Shown here: positions 57,751 to 64,000 of the stretch, piece after piece
Numbering within the stretch: the stretch's first letter is position 1
Layout: each line of letters opens with the position of its first letter
Source: Streptomyces sp. V1I1
GTDB taxonomy: Bacteria; Actinomycetota; Actinomycetes; Streptomycetales; Streptomycetaceae
Direction: 5' to 3'
Length of the DNA: 64,000 nucleotides
NCBI RefSeq assembly: GCF_030817355.1
Contig: NZ_JAUSZH010000001.1
Coordinates: 7,105,001 to 7,169,000 of the forward strand
Notes under the pieces: generated by a model
Seen by the model: only the letters and a program-made list of their open reading frames with translations
Told to the model about the DNA's origin: nothing
Database searches by the model: none
Made by a program: the position numbers and the translations under genes

Positions 57751-58413
57751 TTGCACGTCCAGGAGTGGCTCGAGACCGTCCCTGCGGTCAGCATCTACCT
57801 CCTGGTGGGGGTGGTCATCGGGCTCGAGAGCCTCGGCATCCCGCTGCCGGGCGAGATCGTCCTTGTCAGCTCGGCGCTGCTGGCCTCACAGCACGGGGAC
57901 ATCAATCCGTACATCCTCGGCGCCTGCGCGATCGCCGGTGCGATCATCGGCGACTCGATCGGGTACGCCATCGGCCGCAAGGGCGGGCGCCCACTGCTGA
58001 CCTGGCTCGGTGGGAAGTTCCCCAAGCACTTCGGCGACGCGCAGATCGCCATGGCGGAGCGGTCGTTCGAGAAGTGGGGCATGTGGGCCGTTTTCTTCGG
58101 CCGCTTCGTCGCCCTGCTGCGTATCTTCGCCGGGCCGCTCGCGGGCGTGCTGCGGATGCCGTACTGGAAGTTCCTCATCGCCAATGTCTTCGGCGGGATC
58201 CTCTGGGCCGGCGGCACGACCGCCGTCATCTACTCCGTCGGCGTGGTCGCCGAGGCCTGGCTCAAGCGGTTCTCCTGGCTGGGACTGGTCCTCGCCGTGC
58301 TGATCGGACTCACCTCGATGCTGGTGCTCAAGAGCCGCGCCAAGAAGGCGGCCGCGCAGGTGGAGGCCCGCCCTGCCGTGGCCGAACCGGAGCCCGTGCC
58401 CGCCGCCGACTGA
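57751..58413 (+). CDS. DedA family membrane protein
   Basis: A 220-residue protein with five to six hydrophobic segments. The DedA signature ESLGIPLPGEIVLVSSALLA (about 27-46) and GRFVALLRIFAGPLAGVLRM (about 120-139) are complete, including the conserved Glu and Arg. The family functions in membrane lipid scrambling and envelope homeostasis. The start is TTG at 57751, preceded by GGGAGGAG. It is unrelated in detail to the VTT protein at 50906. Confidence 0.92.
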   Translation: MHVQEWLETVPAVSIYLLVGVVIGLESLGIPLPGEIVLVSSALLASQHGDINPYILGACAIAGAIIGDSIGYAIGRKGGRPLLTWLGGKFPKHFGDAQIAMAERSFEKWGMWAVFFGRFVALLRIFAGPLAGVLRMPYWKFLIANVFGGILWAGGTTAVIYSVGVVAEAWLKRFSWLGLVLAVLIGLTSMLVLKSRAKKAAAQVEARPAVAEPEPVPAAD

Positions 58414-58473
58414 GCGGTCCGAGATGAACCGGCCCCTGAGTCCATGAACGTGTCCATGAACGAGGAGAAGGCG

Positions 58474-59007
58474 ATGGCAGGTCAGGCGCTGATCGCGGGG
58501 GTGGGCGGCAAGGAGCCGAGCATCGCGCCGGACGCCTTCACCGCTCCCACGTCCGTCGTGATCGGTGAGGTCACCATGGCCGCGGGCTCCAGCGTCTGGT
58601 ATCACACCGTGCTGCGCGCGGACTGCGGTCCCATCGTCCTCGGCGCCGACACCAACATCCAGGACAACTGCACGGTGCATGTTGACCCGGGCTTCCCAGT
58701 CACTGTGGGCGAGCGTGTCTCGGTCGGCCACAACGCCGTGCTGCACGGTTGCACCGTCGAGGACGACGTACTTGTCGGCATGGGGGCGACCGTCCTCAAC
58801 GGCGCGCACATCGGCGCCGGCTCGCTGATCGCGGCGCAGGCGCTCGTACCCCAGGGGATGCGCGTCCCGCCCGGCTCCCTGGTCGCGGGCGTGCCCGCCA
58901 AGGTCAAGCGCCAGCTGACCGAGGAAGAGCGCGAGGGGATCAAGCTCAACGCCGCGATGTATCTGGTGCTGGCCAAGGGCCACCGCGAGGCGTCCGAGAC
59001 GGACTGA
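58474..59007 (+). CDS. Gamma-class carbonic anhydrase-like protein
   Basis: A 177-residue left-handed beta-helix trimer protein. Three candidate zinc-binding histidines are found: one in CTVHVD (about 70) and two in VGHNAVLHGC (about 89-98), as in Cam-type carbonic anhydrases. A C-terminal helix follows. GAGGAGAAGGCG directly before the ATG at 58474 decides that start over the ATG at 58444. It follows dedA on the same strand, 60 bases after its stop. Confidence 0.93.
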   Translation: MAGQALIAGVGGKEPSIAPDAFTAPTSVVIGEVTMAAGSSVWYHTVLRADCGPIVLGADTNIQDNCTVHVDPGFPVTVGERVSVGHNAVLHGCTVEDDVLVGMGATVLNGAHIGAGSLIAAQALVPQGMRVPPGSLVAGVPAKVKRQLTEEEREGIKLNAAMYLVLAKGHREASETD

Positions 59008-59038
59008 GCGCCGGGGACCTGACCCCGGCCCCTCGCGG

Positions 59039-59566
59039 CTAAACCGAAGGCCCGCCGTACCGGGCGGGCATGACGATCTCCGCCACCACCACGCTGCCGG
59101 CGTCCAGACGGCGTGTGGTGATCCGTGTCGCGAAGGACTCCACCAGCCCCAGCCCATGACCGCAGTCGGCATGCGCGTCCAGCGGCTCCTGACGCCGCAC
59201 CGGGCGGTGCTTCCACCGCCCGCCGTCCCTGACCTGGGTCGTCAGCGTATTGCCGCGGACCTTGATGGCCACCGCGACCCACGGGCTGCCGCTGTGCAGC
59301 ACCACATTGCTGACCAGCTCGGTGACGATCACCGACAGCGCCTCGTGGAAGTCGTCGGCCAGCCGCCAGCGGTGCGCCGCGGCGCGGGCGAAATGTCTCA
59401 GCATGCGCACCGCTTCTGGTGTCGCCGACATCGCACACTGGGCCAGACCCGAGATTCCGCCATGCGGCACAAGGCCGGAAGACGGAGGGTGGGAGGACTC
59501 CTCTGATGCGATCACGTCGGCTCCTTTTTTGCCCAGGGGATGCCCGAGCGGCAGCTCTACGCTCAT
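59039..59566 (-). CDS. ATP-binding protein (anti-sigma/SpoIIAB-like HATPase)
   Basis: A 175-residue single-domain GHKL ATPase. ALSVIVTELVSNVVLHSGSP (about 79-98) carries the N-box Asn, and HGLGLVESFA (about 138-147) the G2 box. This is the RsbW/SpoIIAB-like serine-kinase fold widespread in Streptomyces; the partner is not nearby. ATG at 59566 (MSVELPLGHPL). It is divergent from the LAL regulator with 88 bases between, containing a 13-bp site. Confidence 0.88.
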   Translation of the reverse strand: MSVELPLGHPLGKKGADVIASEESSHPPSSGLVPHGGISGLAQCAMSATPEAVRMLRHFARAAAHRWRLADDFHEALSVIVTELVSNVVLHSGSPWVAVAIKVRGNTLTTQVRDGGRWKHRPVRRQEPLDAHADCGHGLGLVESFATRITTRRLDAGSVVVAEIVMPARYGGPSV

Positions 59567-59602
59567 GGTCGCCGCGTACTCGCGCAATTGGGGAGACTGA
59601 AG

Positions 59603-59615
59603 TACGGATACGTAA
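59603..59615. promoter_or_regulatory. Copy 1 of a 13-bp site flanking the LAL gene
   Basis: TACGGATACGTAA lies 40 bases upstream of the LAL start codon in the shared promoter region. Its exact reverse complement occurs 6 bases after the LAL stop. Confidence 0.7.
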
Positions 59616-59654
59616 AGAAATGAAATGACCGGAAATGTCGAGGAGAGTGAGCCG

Positions 59655-62486
59655 GTGAGCACGCTCAGTGACGAGGCCTGGGAGCGGTGGCTGAAACAGA
59701 CGCTCGCCCATCCCACCCGGCAACCGGCACTGCTGCTGATCGAGGGATCGGCCGGAGTCGGCAAGAGCCGACTGGTCGACCGGCTGCTCGAGGCCGCGGA
59801 GACCGGCCCGCGACCACGCGTCGTCCTGACCTTCACCGCGTCCGGCGTCGCACTCGCCCACCACGCTGTCCGCTCGGCGCGATCGGATGCGGGCAGTGGC
59901 CAGGCCGCCGGGCGAGCGCGCCACGGGCCGCTTCCACTGCCGCCGCGCCTCTACCCGGACGCCGCCGCGCTCGCCAAGGACCTGGTGCCGCTGCTGGAAT
60001 CCGACGGTCCAGTCCTGCTGATCGCCGAAGACGTGCACCGCGCCGACCGGGGCGGCCAGGAGCTGCTGCGACGAGTGCTGGAGCGGCCGCCCACCGGGCT
60101 CGCTGCCGTACTGGCCTACCGGCCCGAGGAACTGGCCGAGCCCGGACTGGTCCTCGGCCGGGCAGTGACCTATCCCGCCCGGCTGTCGCTGTTGCGAATA
60201 CGTCTCATGCCGCTCGACGCCGAACAGGTGCGCCTGATGGTCGAGGAACGGCTCGGCGCCGAGAGCTGTCCGCCGGAACTGGTCGCCCGCATCCATGAGC
60301 GCTCGGCCGGCGTGCCCCAGGTAGTCGTCGACCTGGTGCGCCAGCTGGAGGACGTGTGCGGACCGAAGGAGCGGTACACCGCCAAGGACGTGGACGCCAC
60401 GGGGACGCCCGTACGGCTGGCCGAGCTGGTCCTCGGCCGCCTAGCCGCGCTGCCGGAGGAGCACCGGGCCGTCGTCCGGGCCGCGGCGGTGCTGGACGAG
60501 CCCAGCAGCGCCGAGGATCTGTACGCGGTGGGCGCGCTGCCCGCCGAAACCGGTCGGCAGGCACTCGTCGCGGCCCTGCGCAGAGCCGTACTCCAGGAGA
60601 CCGGCCGGGACGTGTACGGCTTCCCCTCGCCGCTGGCGGGCGCGGCCGTCTACGAGGAAATGCCGGGGCCTCTGCGGCAAGAGATGCACCGCCGGGCGGC
60701 CGACGTGCTGGCGCAGCGGCAACCGGTGTCGTGGACTCGGCTCGCGGAACACCGGCACCGCGGCGGGCGGCTGCGCGGCTGGCTGAGCGCGGTCGAGCGG
60801 GCCGCGCGGGAGTGCGCCGAGGCCGGTGAGCATCAGACGGCGATCGACCTGCTGGAGCACGCGCTCTCCCACCACGCGGTCCCCCGGGAGATGCGGGCCC
60901 GGCTCGCGCCGCTGCTTGCACACAGCGCGGTGCTGGGGCTGCACACCGACCAGACGGTGCAGGTCCTGCGGCAGATCCTCGACGAGCAGTCCCTGCCTCC
61001 TGCCGTACGCGGCCAGATCCGGCTCGACCTGGGGCTGGTCCTTTACAACCAGGCGGGAATGGGCCTGCAGGGCTGGGTGGAACTGGAGCAGGCGGTCGGC
61101 GAGCTGGCGGAACGGCCGGCGCTCGCCGCGCGAGCGATGTCGGCGCTCGCCATGCCCGTCATGTCCCCGGTCCCGCTGGAACGCAACCTGCACTGGCTGG
61201 AGAAGGTCCAGAAGCTGGCTGCCCACAGCGACGACGCCGAAGTGCGAACGGCGGTCGCGGCCAACACCATCGCCGTGCTGCTGGAGACCGGGGACCCCAC
61301 GGCATGGGACGTGCTGGAACGGCTGCGCACCGACACGGACACCGATACCGACCACACCGAGCGGCTACCGCATGTGGCCCGGGGTCTGGTGAACGGCGCG
61401 GACGCCGCCCTGTGGCTGGGGCATCCGCAGCGCGTCGGGGATCTGCTGGAGGAAGGGCTGGATCTGGCGGCCCGCAGCGGAGCCTCCTACGTCGAGCAGG
61501 ACGGGCGTGGCAGCGGCCTGCTGCTGGACTGGTTCACCGGCCGGTGGACGGGACTGTCCGGGCGGGCCCGGGCCTTCGTCTCCGAGACCGGCGTCATGCC
61601 GGGACCCGCCGCCGACGCCCGGGTCGTCCTCGGCATGCTCGCCCTGGCCCAGGGCGAATGGCAGCAGATGGCGGCCTGGCTGTCGGGCGACGGGCATCCG
61701 CTGCCCGTCGGCTCGCCGCTGCCGCATGTGGCGGCGGCCGCCGGTGCGTTGATCCGGACCGCCCTGGCCCGTGGCGACGTCGACACGGCGGCGTCCGAGG
61801 CGGCCGCGGCGTGGGACAGGGTGCGCGACAAAGGCGTCTGGGTGTGGGCGGCGGAGCTCGCGCCCTGGGCAGTCGAGGCGACAGCCCGGGCAGGCCGCCA
61901 GGAAGCGGCCCAGGACATGGTCGCCGAGTTCGAGACCGGGCTGAAGGGAAACGTCGTCCCGTCGGCCGCCGCCGCACTCCACTGGTGCCGCGGTGTCCTG
62001 GCGCAGACGGCCGGCGAACAGGCCCTGGCGATACCCCACTTCCGCCGGGCGGCGGCCGTGTACGCCGAGATGCCCCGGCCGTACGCGGTGATCCTCACCA
62101 CCGAGGCGGCCGCCCAGTGCACGCTGGAGTCGGGCGCGGACGCCGAGGCCGCGGCCGGCGCCGTCGAAGACCTCGCCTCCTGTGTGCAGCAACTGACGGA
62201 AGTGGGCGCGGGTTGGGACGCCGCGCGGGTGCGGGCCACACTCCGTGCCCACCAGCCCGCGACCGAACAGCGCCGTCGCGGCCGCCCGAGCTACGGGGAC
62301 CAGCTCTCCCCCCGCGAACAGGAGGTCATCGACCTGGCCAACGCGGGGCTCACAAACCGGGAGATCGCCGCCACCCTGCACCTGTCGCCGCGTACGGTCG
62401 AACAGCACGTGTCCCGGGCCAGGCGGAAGCTCGAATCGCAGTCCCGGCAGCAGCTGAGCCGGACCTGGAACACCCGCCCCGGCTGA
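59655..62486 (+). CDS. Large LuxR-family (LAL) ATP-binding transcriptional regulator
   Basis: A 943-residue regulator of the LAL type. The N-terminal AAA/STAND ATPase has Walker A (Gly31-SAGVGKS, 31-38) and Walker B (LLIAED, about 120-125). The middle (about 350-830) is a long helical, TPR-like region. The C-terminal LuxR helix-turn-helix (LSPREQEVIDLANAGLTNRE, about 880-899, then IAATLHLSPRTVEQHVSRAR) binds DNA. GTG at 59655 is chosen for its GAGGAG; an ATG at 59625 is also in frame. LAL proteins usually activate secondary metabolism or catabolism genes. No biosynthetic cluster is seen here. Confidence 0.93.
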   Translation: MSTLSDEAWERWLKQTLAHPTRQPALLLIEGSAGVGKSRLVDRLLEAAETGPRPRVVLTFTASGVALAHHAVRSARSDAGSGQAAGRARHGPLPLPPRLYPDAAALAKDLVPLLESDGPVLLIAEDVHRADRGGQELLRRVLERPPTGLAAVLAYRPEELAEPGLVLGRAVTYPARLSLLRIRLMPLDAEQVRLMVEERLGAESCPPELVARIHERSAGVPQVVVDLVRQLEDVCGPKERYTAKDVDATGTPVRLAELVLGRLAALPEEHRAVVRAAAVLDEPSSAEDLYAVGALPAETGRQALVAALRRAVLQETGRDVYGFPSPLAGAAVYEEMPGPLRQEMHRRAADVLAQRQPVSWTRLAEHRHRGGRLRGWLSAVERAARECAEAGEHQTAIDLLEHALSHHAVPREMRARLAPLLAHSAVLGLHTDQTVQVLRQILDEQSLPPAVRGQIRLDLGLVLYNQAGMGLQGWVELEQAVGELAERPALAARAMSALAMPVMSPVPLERNLHWLEKVQKLAAHSDDAEVRTAVAANTIAVLLETGDPTAWDVLERLRTDTDTDTDHTERLPHVARGLVNGADAALWLGHPQRVGDLLEEGLDLAARSGASYVEQDGRGSGLLLDWFTGRWTGLSGRARAFVSETGVMPGPAADARVVLGMLALAQGEWQQMAAWLSGDGHPLPVGSPLPHVAAAAGALIRTALARGDVDTAASEAAAAWDRVRDKGVWVWAAELAPWAVEATARAGRQEAAQDMVAEFETGLKGNVVPSAAAALHWCRGVLAQTAGEQALAIPHFRRAAAVYAEMPRPYAVILTTEAAAQCTLESGADAEAAAGAVEDLASCVQQLTEVGAGWDAARVRATLRAHQPATEQRRRGRPSYGDQLSPREQEVIDLANAGLTNREIAATLHLSPRTVEQHVSRARRKLESQSRQQLSRTWNTRPG

Positions 62487-62491
62487 TTTAT

Positions 62492-62504
62492 TTACGTATC
62501 CGTA
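62492..62504. promoter_or_regulatory. Copy 2 of the 13-bp site, inverted
   Basis: TTACGTATCCGTA, the exact reverse complement of 59603-59615, begins 6 bases after the LAL stop codon. Confidence 0.7.
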
Positions 62505-62577
62505 GATCGCCTCCACGGATAGGCGCGTGTCTGCGCCCGGGCTTAGCTTCCAGGCACCGAAAAGCGGAATGCACCGT

Positions 62578-62597
62578 TGCCGCGTCTGATCGCGGCA
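62578..62597. terminator. GC hairpin in the LAL-roadblock intergenic region
   Basis: TGCCGCG and CGCGGCA form a perfect 7-bp stem around TCTGAT, about 90 bases after the LAL stop. The surrounding 62487-62729 stretch has no supportable gene. Confidence 0.5.
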
Positions 62598-62729
62598 GCC
62601 GGAGTGCCCGCGTTCGGTGCTGTGCCCGGGTTGCCGGAATGCCGGGCGAGTGTGCGCCACAACCCCACCTAGGTGGCTGCCCTCGTTGCGGCAAGGGGAG
62701 ACCCGGCCCCGGGCACGGTCCCCCGTCGG

Positions 62730-63224
62730 TCAATACCCTTGAGGGCTTTGCCCGTTACCGCTTGAGGGGGCCGGGACCTCGACCTGGGACGGCAGCGGAG
62801 GCTCGGCCCGCGGATGTTCGCCCATCTGCTCGACCAATTCGGTCATCCGGTGGCCGACCACGCCCGGATCGGCGCCGTCCTCGGCCACGACGGCCAGATG
62901 CGCGCCGTCTCCCGCCTCCACGACGAACAGCAGTCCGCCGTAGAACTCGGTCATGGAATGCCGTACGCCGCCGTTGCCGTTGCCGAACTCGACCGAGGCT
63001 CCCTGGGCGAGCGCCTGGATGCCCGAGCAGATCGCGGCGAGCTGATCGGCCTGGTCGAGTGTCAGATGCCGGCTCCAGCAGAGCTTCAGCCCGTCGCGCG
63101 AGACCACCAGGGCGTGTTGGGTCCCCGGGGTGCGTTCCAACAAACTTTCCAGGAGCCAGTTGAGGCTGTTGTCAGTGGTCTGCATCGTGTGCCTGGGGCG
63201 GGTGCTGCCCTGCAATCCGGTCAC
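62730..63224 (-). CDS. Roadblock/LC7 domain protein
   Basis: A 164-residue protein with a roadblock/LC7 domain (NWLLESLLERTPGTQHALVVSRDG, about 22-45, quoted in part; ending GGLLFVVEAGDGAHLAVVA). In Streptomyces such proteins are the CvnB component of conservon systems (CvnA sensor, CvnB, CvnC DUF742, CvnD GTPase). Downstream CvnC and CvnD genes are absent here. AGGAGG 9 bases before the GTG at 63224 decides that start. Confidence 0.9.
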   Translation of the reverse strand: MTGLQGSTRPRHTMQTTDNSLNWLLESLLERTPGTQHALVVSRDGLKLCWSRHLTLDQADQLAAICSGIQALAQGASVEFGNGNGGVRHSMTEFYGGLLFVVEAGDGAHLAVVAEDGADPGVVGHRMTELVEQMGEHPRAEPPLPSQVEVPAPSSGNGQSPQGY

Positions 63225-63302
63225 CGGCCCGTGCCTCCTGTCTTACGTTCTCGTACGGGGGATGGGCGCCAGTGCCCCGGGCGCCGGACGGGGTGGATCG
63301 CG

Positions 63303-63737
63303 TTACTGCTCCGCGGGCGTCCCGGACGGATCCGCCGGGGCCTTGAGTGAGCGGTGGAAGGCGCCGAACTGCGCACCGGCGTCGCGTCCGGGCGAGTCGT
63401 GGCCCTTGTCCGGCGCGGTGGGCCCGGTGCGGCCGCGGTCGGCGGCGGCCATGGTGCGCCCCGGCGGCCGGACCGGCAGACCGCCCGGCGTGGCCACCTG
63501 GGGGCCGCCCTGCGACGGGATCGCAGTGCCGGAGCCGGAGGGGGTCGTCGCCAGCCGGTCCAGATCGTCGGCCGCCTGCGCCAACTGGTTCTGCAACGAA
63601 CGCAGTTCACCGTGCACCACGGCCAATGCGCCACGCAGTCGCCGGGCGGAGAGTGCGGTGGCCCCGACGGCGACGGCCAGACAGAGCCAGGCGGCCGTGC
63701 GTATCCGGTGCGGTTTCGGGGCGACTGGCACTGACAT
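63303..63737 (-). CDS. Single-pass membrane protein of unknown function
   Basis: A 144-residue protein with one N-terminal membrane segment (IRTAAWLCLAVAVGATALSA, about 12-31), a short coiled coil (RGALAVVHGELRSLQNQLAQ, about 35-54) and a disordered Pro/Gly/Thr-rich tail. AAGGGA precedes the ATG at 63737. It lies immediately upstream of the roadblock gene on the same strand and could be co-transcribed with it. No family is recognised. Confidence 0.68.
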   Translation of the reverse strand: MSVPVAPKPHRIRTAAWLCLAVAVGATALSARRLRGALAVVHGELRSLQNQLAQAADDLDRLATTPSGSGTAIPSQGGPQVATPGGLPVRPPGRTMAAADRGRTGPTAPDKGHDSPGRDAGAQFGAFHRSLKAPADPSGTPAEQ

Positions 63738-64000
63738 TCCGCGATCCCTTGCTGCTCGAGTGCGGGAAACAGACAGGCCGACGGGCGTGCATCGGCCGCA
63801 CATACGGCCGTAGGGCACCAAGTTGACGGTGATCTTCCGCATGTATGTGGCGCATATGCTAGCCACGCGGTGATGCTGGTGAGACGGGAGTGCTTCGACT
63901 GCCCACAGAACGGGGGACTTGGGCTCGAACGCGCAGTCCCCCGGCGGTCCGCCGTGGTACACGGCGTCGGCTTGGTGGGGCGAACATCACAGCGCACCGC

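Noticed and set aside
62488..62733. An 81-residue minus-strand frame between the LAL and roadblock genes
   Set aside because: It has no ribosome site, contains the 13-bp site and hairpin, and its composition looks non-coding.

Overview
The window is a high-GC actinobacterial chromosome segment, almost certainly Streptomyces. The evidence is very GC-rich codon use, frequent GTG/TTG starts, a Streptomyces-type 23S-5S tail, several Streptomyces-restricted protein families (the CQHQ-type small protein, the LAL regulator) and a gene order that matches my memory of the S. coelicolor core. No prophage, insertion sequence, CRISPR array or tRNA was seen.

1-2.7 kb: the 3' part of an rRNA operon (23S, 5S, terminator). 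2.8-16.6 kb: a conserved actinobacterial housekeeping block. It runs CDP-alcohol phosphatidyltransferase, a GDP-mannose pyrophosphorylase-like protein with a degenerate mutase tail, DUF881/small basic protein/DUF881, a GarA-like FHA protein, MerR (FtsR-like), bifunctional nuclease, a second MerR, DinB, PRC-barrel, then a tandem glycine riboswitch in front of gcvP. The order parallels the mycobacterial Rv1822-Rv1832 block, but gcvH is absent from its usual slot.

16.6-32.4 kb: mixed metabolic and transport genes. These include a GCS2-fold ligase, a remnant of a substrate-binding/VWA protein, a CPBP protease, PhzF, PadR with its operator, a stand-alone Clp-N protein, three EamA exporters, a MocR/PNPOx divergent pair, LysR, a cysteine-less isochorismatase-fold protein and a Rieske lipoprotein. 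A 12-codon leader-like ORF with a PPP motif precedes one EamA gene.

32.4-48.7 kb: HipA-like kinase plus DUF3037, two SDRs, an orphan peptide-binding lipoprotein, uracil-DNA glycosylase, a TetR regulator with twin operators and its divergent monooxygenase/oxidoreductase operon, Lnt, an aldo-keto reductase, flavin reductase, RlmG-like methyltransferase and UppP.

48.7-64 kb: a half-size ABC transporter, two DedA/VTT-type membrane proteins, an AlkD-like protein and an additional EF-Tu (tuf3 type) preceded by an Ala-rich mini-ORF. These are followed by a spermidine-synthase-fold protein, MFS exporter, Q/P-rich membrane-anchored protein, thioesterase, gamma-carbonic anhydrase, an HATPase, a large LuxR (LAL) regulator flanked by inverted copies of a 13-bp site, and an orphan roadblock protein beside a membrane protein.

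The best leads are the two leader-like mini-ORFs (25350, 52425), the LAL flanking repeat, the HipA-like/DUF3037 pair, the DinB C-terminal fusion and the degenerate-enzyme genes. All functions are assigned by reading motifs and recalled families; no database search was run.
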